Assembly: GCA_945631445.1 (NCBI GenBank)
Contig: CALZCR010000108.1
Span: forward strand, 1-6,430
DNA: 6,430 nucleotides
Reading direction: 5' to 3'
DNA from: an uncultured Corynebacterium sp.
GTDB lineage: Bacteria; Actinomycetota; Actinomycetes; Mycobacteriales; Mycobacteriaceae
Shown: positions 1-5,247 of the stretch, piece by piece
Layout of the letters: each line of letters starts with the position of its first letter
Position numbering within the stretch: position 1 is the first letter of the stretch
Notes under the pieces: model-generated
Databases searched by the model: none
The model's input: only the letters and a program-made list of their open reading frames with translations
Told to the model about the DNA's origin: nothing
Program-made: the position numbers and the translations under genes

Positions 1-1
1 G

Positions 2-640
<639 letters not shown>

Positions 641-677
641 TCGGCGCGGGGGCTGCTTCCGACGCCGGGGTCAGAGA

Positions 678-683
678 TAGCAT
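678..683 (+). promoter_or_regulatory. Candidate -10 element for ftsE (possibly leaderless)
   Basis: TAGCAT fits the actinobacterial TAnnnT -10 pattern. Seven bases separate it from the GTG at 691, so transcription would be expected to begin at or next to that GTG. The -35 region is poor: TTCCGA at 657-662 leaves only a 15-base spacer. This is inference from spacing alone, and ftsE may equally be transcribed by read-through from prfB. Confidence 0.35.
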
Positions 684-690
684 GGGGCGG

Positions 691-1383
691 GTGATCACCT
701 TTGAATCCGTGACCAAGATCTACGAGGACTCCGCCCGCCCCGCCCTCGACGACCTCTCTTTGAGCATCGGAAAAGGGGAGTTCGTCTTTTTGATCGGACC
801 GTCGGGATGCGGCAAATCCACTTTTTTGAACCTGTTGATCCGGGAAGAGTCGCCGACCTCCGGTGACATTCACTTCGCCGACTTCCACGTCAATCGGCTC
901 CGCGGGGCAGACGTGGCCAGGATGCGCCGCCGCATCGGCTACGTGTTCCAGGATTTCCGGCTGCTGCCCAAACTCACCGTCTACGACAACGTGGCGTTCG
1001 CGCTGCGAGTGATCGGCACAACCAAGCGGCAGGTGGGCAAGCTCGTGCCCGAGGCCCTCGAGATGGTCGGACTGACGGAGCAGGCCCGCCGTCTGCCCCA
1101 CGAGTTGTCCGGCGGCGAGCAGCAGCGCGTGGCGGTGGCCCGGGCCGTGGTCAATCGGCCGCTGCTCCTGCTGGCGGACGAGCCGACCGGCAACCTGGAC
1201 CCGGGGACGGCCGAGGAGATCATGGCCCTGCTCACGCGCATCAACCGCGCGGGCACGACGGTAATCATGTCCACCCACAACGCCCGCGCCGTCGACGCCA
1301 TGCGCCAGCGAGTCCTCGAACTGCGTGACGGCGAGCTCGTGCGTGACGACGCCCGCGGCGGCTACGTCGTCGGATCGAACTAG
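691..1383 (+). CDS. ftsE: Cell division ATP-binding protein FtsE
   Basis: FtsE is the cytoplasmic ABC-type ATPase of the FtsEX complex. It uses ATP hydrolysis to drive FtsX, which activates peptidoglycan hydrolases at the division site (RipC in mycobacteria). Counting from the GTG at 691 (230 residues), Walker [10 protein letters not shown] is at about 36-44, the Q-loop Gln (YVFQDFRLL) at 87, the signature LSGGEQQ at 139-145, Walker B LLLLADEP at 158-165 and the switch His (STHN) at 196. An in-frame ATG at 682 would add three residues (MGR). The GTG is preferred because it gives the canonical MITFE-type N-terminus and a length close to the ~229 residues of mycobacterial FtsE. No good Shine-Dalgarno sequence precedes either start. 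ftsX follows after 14 bases. Confidence 0.96.
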   Translation: MITFESVTKIYEDSARPALDDLSLSIGKGEFVFLIGPSGCGKSTFLNLLIREESPTSGDIHFADFHVNRLRGADVARMRRRIGYVFQDFRLLPKLTVYDNVAFALRVIGTTKRQVGKLVPEALEMVGLTEQARRLPHELSGGEQQRVAVARAVVNRPLLLLADEPTGNLDPGTAEEIMALLTRINRAGTTVIMSTHNARAVDAMRQRVLELRDGELVRDDARGGYVVGSN

Positions 1384-1390
1384 AGGGAGA
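1384..1390 (+). promoter_or_regulatory. Ribosome binding site of ftsX
   Basis: AGGGAGA lies seven bases before the ATG at 1398, directly after the ftsE stop codon. This supports that start and translation of ftsX from a shared ftsEX message. Confidence 0.6.
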
Positions 1391-1397
1391 CACCGCG

Positions 1398-2303
1398 ATG
1401 GACAACTTTTTCTACGTGCTGCGCGAAGGCGCGGCAGGCTTGTGGCGCAACCTCACCATGAGCGTGGCGCTGGTCATCACCGCCGGAGTCTCCCTCGCTC
1501 TGCTGGGCGCCGGAGCGCTGGTCAGCCAGATGACCGAAGACACCAAGGAGATCTACCTCGACCGCGTGGAAGTGATGGTCCAGCTCGACGAGGAGACTTC
1601 CGCCGCCGACGAGGACTGCTCCACGGAGGCGTGCACGCAGGTGCGCGTCACCCTGGAAGAACAGGACGGCGTCGACTCCGTGACCTACCGTTCCCGCGCG
1701 CAGTCCTATGAACGCTTCGTGGAACTGTTCTCCGAATCCGACCCGCTGCTGGTGCAGGAGACTTCTCCGGACGCGTTGCCCGCCGCACTGCACGTGCGCC
1801 TGCAGGACCCGACCGACGCGAGCCCGCTCGCCGTGGTCGCGGACCTGCCGCAGGTGGACGCGGTGATCGACCAGACCGAGGACATCAGCGGCGCGGCCGA
1901 GAACCTGGACTCGATCCGCGACGCCACGTTCATCCTCGCCGTGATTCAGGCGGTGGCGGCGCTGCTGCTGATCGTCAACATGGTCCAGATCTCCGCCTTC
2001 AACCGCCGCGAAGAAACCTCCATCATGCGCCTGGTCGGCGCCTCCCGGTGGTTCACGCAGGCGCCGTTCGTCATCGAAGTCGTGCTGGCGACGGCCCTCG
2101 GCGCGGTGCTCGCGGTGGGCGGAGTGTTCCTGGGCAAAAACTACGTCGTCGATCCGGCGTTGGCGCAGCTGTACGAATCCCGGCTGATCGCTCAGGTCAC
2201 CTCGGCGGACGTGTGGGCGGTGCTGCCGTGGGTGGGGCTCGGCGGCGTCGTCTTCGCCGGATTGGCGGCGTACCTGACGCTGCGCGCCTACGTGCGAAAG
2301 TAG
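1398..2303 (+). CDS. ftsX: Cell division protein FtsX, membrane subunit of FtsEX
   Basis: FtsX is the transmembrane partner of FtsE and relays the ATPase state to peptidoglycan hydrolases outside the membrane. The 301-residue product has the usual topology: a short cytoplasmic N-terminus, a first membrane helix at about 22-44, a large extracytoplasmic domain at about 46-175, then three helices at about 177-200, 224-246 and 271-293. The conserved loop after helix 2 (REETSIMRLVGASRWF, residues 204-219) matches the FtsX family and is expected to contact FtsE. The extracytoplasmic domain is acidic and has two cysteines, Cys74 and Cys79 (DCSTEAC), which could form a disulfide (inference). The gene lies 14 bases after ftsE with a good ribosome binding site, so the two are surely co-expressed. 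Confidence 0.96.
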   Translation: MDNFFYVLREGAAGLWRNLTMSVALVITAGVSLALLGAGALVSQMTEDTKEIYLDRVEVMVQLDEETSAADEDCSTEACTQVRVTLEEQDGVDSVTYRSRAQSYERFVELFSESDPLLVQETSPDALPAALHVRLQDPTDASPLAVVADLPQVDAVIDQTEDISGAAENLDSIRDATFILAVIQAVAALLLIVNMVQISAFNRREETSIMRLVGASRWFTQAPFVIEVVLATALGAVLAVGGVFLGKNYVVDPALAQLYESRLIAQVTSADVWAVLPWVGLGGVVFAGLAAYLTLRAYVRK

Positions 2304-2318
2304 CCGGCGTCGCATGTA

Positions 2319-2349
2319 TTGGGGCCGGTCCCGCCGATGCGGGTAGGAT
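2319..2349 (+). promoter_or_regulatory. Candidate promoter of smpB
   Basis: A TAGGAT -10 hexamer (2344-2349) lies in the 57-base gap between ftsX and smpB. The best -35 match, TTGGGG at 2319-2324, is 19 bases away, which is long. Transcription would start near 2356, giving a leader of only about five bases before the ATG at 2361. This is weak evidence; read-through from ftsEX is also possible. Confidence 0.35.
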
Positions 2350-2360
2350 GGGGCTTCATT

Positions 2361-2849
2361 ATGGGCAAGAAAAAGAAGAAGCACGGCAGCAATCTCATTG
2401 CCAGCAACCGCAAGGCCCGCCACGATTACACCATCCTGGACACCTACGAGGCGGGCATCGTTCTCGTGGGCACCGAAATCAAGTCTCTGCGCGAAGGGAA
2501 AGCCTCCCTGGTGGAGGCCTTCGCCACCATTGACAACGGCGAGGTGTGGCTGCGTAACCTGCACATCCCCGAGTACTCCATGGGCTCATGGACCAACCAC
2601 TCGCCGCGGCGGAACCGCAAACTACTGCTGCACCGCGGCGAGATCGACTCGCTGGAGGGCAAGGTCCGCGACGGCAACAAGACCCTGGTGCCCCTGAGCC
2701 TGTACCTCAAAGACGGGCGCGTGAAGGTCGAACTCGGCCTGGCGCAGGGCAAGCAGGACTGGGACAAGCGCCAGTCGATCAAGCGGCGCACCGAAGAGCG
2801 CGAGGTCGTGCGCGAGATGGGCCGTAAGATCAAGGGCATCAACGCCTGA
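2361..2849 (+). CDS. smpB: SsrA-binding protein SmpB
   Basis: SmpB binds the tRNA-like domain of tmRNA and delivers it to stalled ribosomes; its C-terminal tail occupies the empty mRNA channel. The 162-residue product has the family landmarks in order: a lysine-rich start (GKKKKK), IASNRKARHDYTILDTYEAG (about 13-32), GTEIKSLREGKASL (about 37-50), HIPEYSMGSWTNHSPRRNRKLLLH (about 70-93), VKVELGLAQGKQDWDKR (about 120-136) and a basic tail ending GRKIKGINA. The ATG at 2361 gives the usual short basic N-terminus. An upstream in-frame ATG at 2319 would add 14 residues foreign to the family and is rejected. GGATGGGG at 2347-2354 may act as a ribosome binding site. Its RNA partner ssrA lies about 800 bases downstream. 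Confidence 0.97.
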   Translation: MGKKKKKHGSNLIASNRKARHDYTILDTYEAGIVLVGTEIKSLREGKASLVEAFATIDNGEVWLRNLHIPEYSMGSWTNHSPRRNRKLLLHRGEIDSLEGKVRDGNKTLVPLSLYLKDGRVKVELGLAQGKQDWDKRQSIKRRTEEREVVREMGRKIKGINA

Positions 2850-2858
2850 CCTGGAACG

Positions 2859-2864
2859 AAGGAG
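2859..2864 (+). promoter_or_regulatory. Ribosome binding site of the SDR gene
   Basis: AAGGAG is five bases before the ATG at 2870, a near-perfect Shine-Dalgarno sequence that fixes this start. Confidence 0.75.
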
Positions 2865-2869
2865 ACTGC

Positions 2870-3568
2870 ATGAAGACAGCGCTGATCACCGGCGCCTCCC
2901 GGGGCATCGGATTGGCCGTGGCCGAGGAACTGGGCCGTGACCACTTCGTCTACGTGGGGTCGACGACGCAGGAAGGTGCACAGCGGGTCGTCGACAAGCT
3001 CCCGAATGCGCGTCCTTTCGTCGCAGATCTGACGGATCCGGACGACGTCGCCCGCGCCGTCGAGGCCGCCGGCCTGGATTCCTTGGACTGTGTCTTTCAC
3101 AGCGCCGGGGTGGTGAGCAAGCAGTCCGTCGCCGACACGAGCCGGCAGGAATGGCGCGACGTCTTCGAGATCAACCTCTTCGCCGTCGCGGAGCTGACCC
3201 GGTTGCTGTTGCCGGCCCTACGCGCTGCCCGGGGCACCGTCATCACGGTGAACTCCGGGTCTGGCTATCACTCCGGGGCGCTAAACGCGCTCTACTCAGG
3301 GTCCAAGTTCGCGTTGCGCGCGTTCACCGACGCGCTGCGCGAAGAGGAGCTCGGAAAAATTCGTGTCACGTCGGTGCATCCGGGACGGGTGGACACGGAC
3401 ATGCAAAAACAGTTGCGTCGGCTCGAAGGCCACGCCGACGACGATTACGAGGGCTGGCGCTGGGTGCGACCCGAATCCGTCGCCGCCGCGGTGCGCATGG
3501 TGGTGGACTTGGGGGAGGACGCCACCGTCAATGAAGTGAGCGTGCGACCTTCCGGATTGAGTGGCTGA
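2870..3568 (+). CDS. Short-chain dehydrogenase/reductase (SDR) family oxidoreductase
   Basis: A 232-residue classical SDR, an NAD(P)-dependent oxidoreductase with a Rossmann fold; the substrate cannot be told from sequence. The dinucleotide-binding TGASRGIG is at residues 7-14 and the adenine-contacting Asp at 53 (ADLTD). SAG at 78-80 takes the place of the usual NAG motif. Asn102 (INLF), Ser129 (VNSGSG), Tyr142 and Lys146 (YSGSK) complete the catalytic tetrad, and PGR at 171-173 follows. The Ser-to-Tyr spacing of 13 is standard. Arg11 next to the glycine motif is often seen in NADP-preferring members (inference). No signal peptide or membrane segment is seen, so it is probably cytoplasmic. 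It starts 20 bases after smpB and is probably co-transcribed with it, although no link to trans-translation is known. Confidence 0.92.
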   Translation: MKTALITGASRGIGLAVAEELGRDHFVYVGSTTQEGAQRVVDKLPNARPFVADLTDPDDVARAVEAAGLDSLDCVFHSAGVVSKQSVADTSRQEWRDVFEINLFAVAELTRLLLPALRAARGTVITVNSGSGYHSGALNALYSGSKFALRAFTDALREEELGKIRVTSVHPGRVDTDMQKQLRRLEGHADDDYEGWRWVRPESVAAAVRMVVDLGEDATVNEVSVRPSGLSG

Positions 3569-3574
3569 GGGGGC

Positions 3575-3603
3575 TTGCGCAATAAACCCAAGGACGTTAT
3601 AGT
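3575..3603 (+). promoter_or_regulatory. Promoter of ssrA (tmRNA)
   Basis: TTGCGC (3575-3580) and TATAGT (3598-3603) are separated by exactly 17 bases, the best promoter match in the window and fitting for an abundant stable RNA. Transcription would begin near 3610, leaving a 5' extension of about 38 bases to be removed by RNase P before the mature end at 3648. Confidence 0.75.
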
Positions 3604-3647
3604 TAATTCTCCTGTGGAGATCATGCACGATCCCGCCACAGGCGTCC

Positions 3648-4028
3648 GGGGCTGACTTTTGGTTTCGACTTCGGACACTAAGCCAGGGGAAGCGTGCCGG
3701 TGAAGGCTGGAGACCACCGTGAGCGTCGCAGCAACTTGATAAGCGCCGAGAAGAACTCTCAGCGTGACTACGCCCTCGCTGCCTAAGTAGCGACCGCGTG
3801 TCCGTCAGCCCCGGTTCGTCGCCGGCCGGGATCCTGGCGTCGACTCAGGTGACTTGCCGTCAGGCCGCGTCAGCGGGGCCTGACGGGACTCACACCGCTG
3901 ACTGGGCTCATCATCCGGGACGAGTTCGCCCGAGCCGGAGAGCCGAGTAGAGATCGTGAGCGAACTGCGCACGGAGAAGCCCTGGCGCGGTGCCGAAGGA
4001 CCCGGGTTCAACTCCCGGCAGCTCCACC
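3648..4028 (+). ncRNA. ssrA: Transfer-messenger RNA (tmRNA, SsrA)
   Basis: tmRNA is charged with alanine, enters stalled ribosomes with SmpB, and supplies a short reading frame that tags the unfinished protein for proteolysis. The 5' end GGGGCUG (3648-3654) pairs with CAGCUCC (4019-4025) to form the seven-pair acceptor stem; discriminator A is 4026. The conserved 5' segment (TTTTGGTTTCGACTTCGG) follows. The T-arm is complete: stem 4002-4006 with 4014-4018 around loop TTCAACT. The tag frame opens with the GCC resume codon at 3745 and ends at TAA 3784-3786, encoding AEKNSQRDYALAA, an actinobacterial tag ending in ALAA. The gene is one-piece, about 381 bases. After the discriminator the genome reads CCG, so the terminal A of CCA must be supplied by processing. 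Confidence 0.97.
3745..3786 (+). other. tmRNA tag-peptide reading frame
   Basis: Thirteen codons from the GCC resume codon to a TAA stop encode AEKNSQRDYALAA. The C-terminal ALAA is the signal recognised by ClpXP/ClpC-type proteases. It is translated in continuation of the stalled message and so has no ribosome binding site or start codon. Confidence 0.92.
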
Positions 4029-4030
4029 GA

Positions 4031-4071
4031 ACCCCCTCATCTGTTTAGGCAGGTGAGGGGGTGTTTCTTTT
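4031..4071 (+). terminator. Rho-independent terminator of ssrA
   Basis: ACCCCCTCA (4031-4039) pairs perfectly with TGAGGGGGT (4054-4062). The stem extends inwards by four more pairs, including one G-T, to a six-base loop at 4044-4049. A T-rich run (GTTTCTTTT) follows. It begins two bases after the CCG at the 3' end of tmRNA. Confidence 0.92.
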
Positions 4072-4087
4072 GGGGTGCGGCGACCAT

Positions 4088-4120
4088 GAAAAATCCCCCG
4101 TCCCTGGCGGGGCGGGGGAT
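4088..4120 (-). terminator. Rho-independent terminator of the 27-residue peptide gene
   Basis: On the minus strand ATCCCCCG (4120-4113) pairs with CGGGGGAT (4100-4093), with a further C/G-rich inner stem across a one-base bulge, and is followed by a run of Ts (4093-4089). It faces the ssrA terminator tail to tail and insulates the two convergent genes. Confidence 0.8.
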
Positions 4121-4156
4121 GTGGTCAGGTATCCGGCTAATGGCTGGCGAGTGCCG

Positions 4157-4240
4157 CTATAGGGCCGACAGGATCCAAATGACCAGAGCGATGATCGCCA
4201 GAATACCGACGATGGTCCAGATGAGTGAGCCTCCGCGCAT
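4157..4240 (-). CDS. Small single-pass membrane peptide, 27 residues, function unknown
   Basis: A minus-strand frame from ATG (complement of 4238-4240) to TAG (complement of 4157-4159). The product begins MRGGSLIWTIVG and ends IWILSAL. After a four-residue basic/glycine start, nearly the whole chain is Ile, Leu, Val, Ala and Trp, enough for one membrane helix at about residues 6-26, with tryptophans at 8 and 22 near its ends. Three independent signals support a real gene: a perfect AAGGAG six bases before the ATG, a plausible upstream promoter, and a strong terminator 36 bases beyond the stop. I do not recognise a family. Its composition recalls other tiny actinobacterial and Firmicute hydrophobic peptides, but the sequence assigns no role. 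A type I toxin is possible but unsupported, as no antisense RNA signal was recognised. Confidence 0.75.
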   Translation of the reverse strand: MRGGSLIWTIVGILAIIALVIWILSAL

Positions 4241-4246
4241 GATGTT

Positions 4247-4252
4247 CTCCTT
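4247..4252 (-). promoter_or_regulatory. Ribosome binding site of the 27-residue peptide gene
   Basis: The minus strand reads AAGGAG, six bases before the ATG. It is the main reason for choosing this start and for accepting so short a gene. Confidence 0.75.
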
Positions 4253-4283
4253 CAGATATTCGTTGATCAACTGTGTGTCCCCA

Positions 4284-4313
4284 ATTTTAGAGAAAAACTT
4301 ATTGCTCCGTCAT
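4284..4313 (-). promoter_or_regulatory. Candidate promoter of the 27-residue peptide gene
   Basis: On the minus strand TAAAAT (complement of 4284-4289) is preceded at 18 bases by ATGACG (complement of 4308-4313), which shares TGAC with the -35 consensus. The start site would be near 4277, giving a leader of roughly 37 bases. Confidence 0.4.
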
Positions 4314-4495
4314 CCAACGTTCGACTATTTCCCGGTGAACCGTTGTTCCATGCCCCTCATGAGCAGTGGATTTGCTATAGCCTCGAAGACGAAAACGATT
4401 TTGTGGAACTGGGCTCGGAGCGCTGATTGGCGGCTCTGACAGTCGTTTTCACCGTCAGCGAGGAGGTCGGGCGGAAATAATTTCGGCTGACGCCC
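4314..4495. other. Non-coding stretch with two short inverted repeats
   Basis: I see no convincing gene between the two divergent small membrane-protein genes. The stretch is more AT-rich than its surroundings. CTGACAGT (4436-4443) faces ACCGTCAG (4451-4458), pairing with one mismatch across a seven-base loop CGTTTTC. GAAAACGA (4391-4398) is exactly complementary to TCGTTTTC (4443-4450), which overlaps that loop, so the two pairings exclude each other. Either could be an operator or chance. Confidence 0.35.
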
Positions 4496-4523
4496 TTGCC
4501 GGGGCGGGGATGTGTGCTAGATT
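4496..4523 (+). promoter_or_regulatory. Candidate promoter of the DoxX-like gene
   Basis: TTGCCG (4496-4501) and TAGATT (4518-4523) are 16 bases apart, and TGC directly before the -10 makes it an extended -10 element. Transcription would begin near 4530, leaving about 36 bases of leader, which contains the ribosome binding site. Confidence 0.6.
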
Positions 4524-4554
4524 GTAGACACGACAACAAACTGGCATTTCACCA

Positions 4555-4560
4555 GAGGAG
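4555..4560 (+). promoter_or_regulatory. Ribosome binding site of the DoxX-like gene
   Basis: GAGGAG lies five bases before the ATG at 4566 and fixes that start. Confidence 0.65.
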
Positions 4561-4565
4561 CTCCC

Positions 4566-4997
4566 ATGTCTTTCATCGCCAACGCAGCGCTTCGCGCCAT
4601 CCCGGGCCTGTTCATCCTCAACTCCGGCATCGGAAAGATCGGCATGCCCGCCGACGCTTCCGCGGGAATCCAGCAGGCGGCCGCCTCCGGCGTCCCGGCG
4701 CTGGCCAACTTGCCGTCCGAGAAGTTTGGCTCCATGCTCGGCTGGGCGGAGACCGCCGTCGGGGCGTCGTTGCTGCTGCCCGCGGTCCCGAACCGCCTCG
4801 CGGGCGCCGGCCTGGCCACTTTCGGCGCCGGGCTGCTCACCATGTACTTCAGCAACGACGACTACACCGAAGAAGACGGCATCCGCCCGACCAGCGAGGG
4901 GCTTTCCCTGGCCAAGGACTCCTGGCTCGTGGCCATCGGCCTGGGCCTGATGTTCGGCGCCGGCGGCAAGAAGAAGCGCAAGGCGGCCAAGAACTAG
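4566..4997 (+). CDS. Small four-helix membrane protein, DoxX-like
   Basis: A 143-residue predicted inner-membrane protein with four hydrophobic stretches, at about residues 6-24, 56-75, 77-95 and 117-133, and a strongly basic tail (KKKRKAAK) that would stay in the cytoplasm. The opening (ALRAIPGLFILNSGIGKIG), a hydrophobic helix followed by a Gly-Lys-rich turn and then a loop before helix 2, is the pattern of DoxX/DoxD-related proteins, a broad family whose members mostly lack an assigned reaction. A polar, acidic loop (SNDDYTEEDGIRPTSEG, about 96-112) sits between helices 3 and 4. The family call is from pattern only. It is monocistronic, with its own promoter and a terminator 12 bases after the stop, so the neighbours do not suggest a partner. 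Confidence 0.75.
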   Translation: MSFIANAALRAIPGLFILNSGIGKIGMPADASAGIQQAAASGVPALANLPSEKFGSMLGWAETAVGASLLLPAVPNRLAGAGLATFGAGLLTMYFSNDDYTEEDGIRPTSEGLSLAKDSWLVAIGLGLMFGAGGKKKRKAAKN

Positions 4998-5009
4998 TCT
5001 GACGCCTCG

Positions 5010-5040
5010 CCGGCCCCCTGGGTGGGGCCGGTTTTTCTTT
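5010..5040 (+). terminator. Rho-independent terminator of the DoxX-like gene
   Basis: CCGGCCCC (5010-5017) pairs perfectly with GGGGCCGG (5024-5031) around CTGGGT and is followed by TTTTTCTTT. Confidence 0.92.
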
Positions 5041-5156
5041 GCGCGAGACCCTGTGACTGCCGTCTCAGGTACGTCTGGGGCGGTCGTGGGTAACCCTGAC
5101 GGGGGAGGGCTAAACGTGCCCCCACCTTTGGATACGCTTTTCCGCAGGGGTGGGAG

Positions 5157-5186
5157 TTGCGGTGGCAAAAAAGGGAGTTGTACTCT
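5157..5186 (+). promoter_or_regulatory. Candidate promoter of the siderophore-binding lipoprotein gene
   Basis: TTGCGG (5157-5162) and TACTCT (5181-5186) are 18 bases apart. Transcription would begin near 5193, at the left edge of the iron box, so a bound repressor would block initiation. An alternative pair, TTCTGG (5186-5191) with TAAGTA (5208-5213) at 16 bases, would put the box between the two hexamers. Either placement suits repression. Confidence 0.5.
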
Positions 5187-5191
5187 TCTGG

Positions 5192-5210
5192 GGAGGTAAA
5201 CCTTACCTAA
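5192..5210 (+). promoter_or_regulatory. DtxR-type iron box (repressor operator)
   Basis: The core AGGTAA-ACC-TTACCT (5194-5208) is a perfect inverted repeat. Read on the minus strand, the 19 bases match the DtxR consensus TTAGGTTAGGCTAACCTAA at 14 positions, including TTAGGT at one end and ACCT near the other. DtxR with Fe(II) represses iron-uptake genes in Corynebacterium, so this gene should be expressed when iron is scarce. It lies about 40 bases before the start codon. Confidence 0.8.
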
Positions 5211-5238
5211 GTAAGGGATTTGGACATCTACCCCTAAG

Positions 5239-5243
5239 AAGGA
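5239..5243 (+). promoter_or_regulatory. Ribosome binding site of the siderophore-binding lipoprotein gene
   Basis: AAGGA, within AAGAAGGA, lies four bases before the ATG at 5248. The spacing is slightly short but the match is good. Confidence 0.6.
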
Positions 5244-5247
5244 TTTC

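Noticed and set aside
2319..2360. Upstream ATG start for smpB adding 14 residues
   Set aside because: SmpB proteins begin with a short lysine-rich segment, which the ATG at 2361 supplies. The added residues overlap the candidate promoter and have no ribosome binding site.
1380..2564. Long minus-strand open frame of 394 codons over ftsX and the smpB start
   Set aside because: It is a shadow of GC-rich plus-strand genes. The translation is His/Gln/Arg-rich and resembles no family, while ftsX and smpB on the other strand are certain.
3990..4439. Plus-strand open frame of 149 codons
   Set aside because: It starts inside the tRNA-like 3' end of tmRNA, runs through two terminators and then antisense to the 27-residue gene. 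An internal ATG near 4350 has no ribosome binding site.
5120..5154. CCCACC/GGTGGG inverted repeat upstream of the lipoprotein promoter
   Set aside because: Only six pairs around a 22-base loop in G/C-rich DNA, with no T-run; easily chance.
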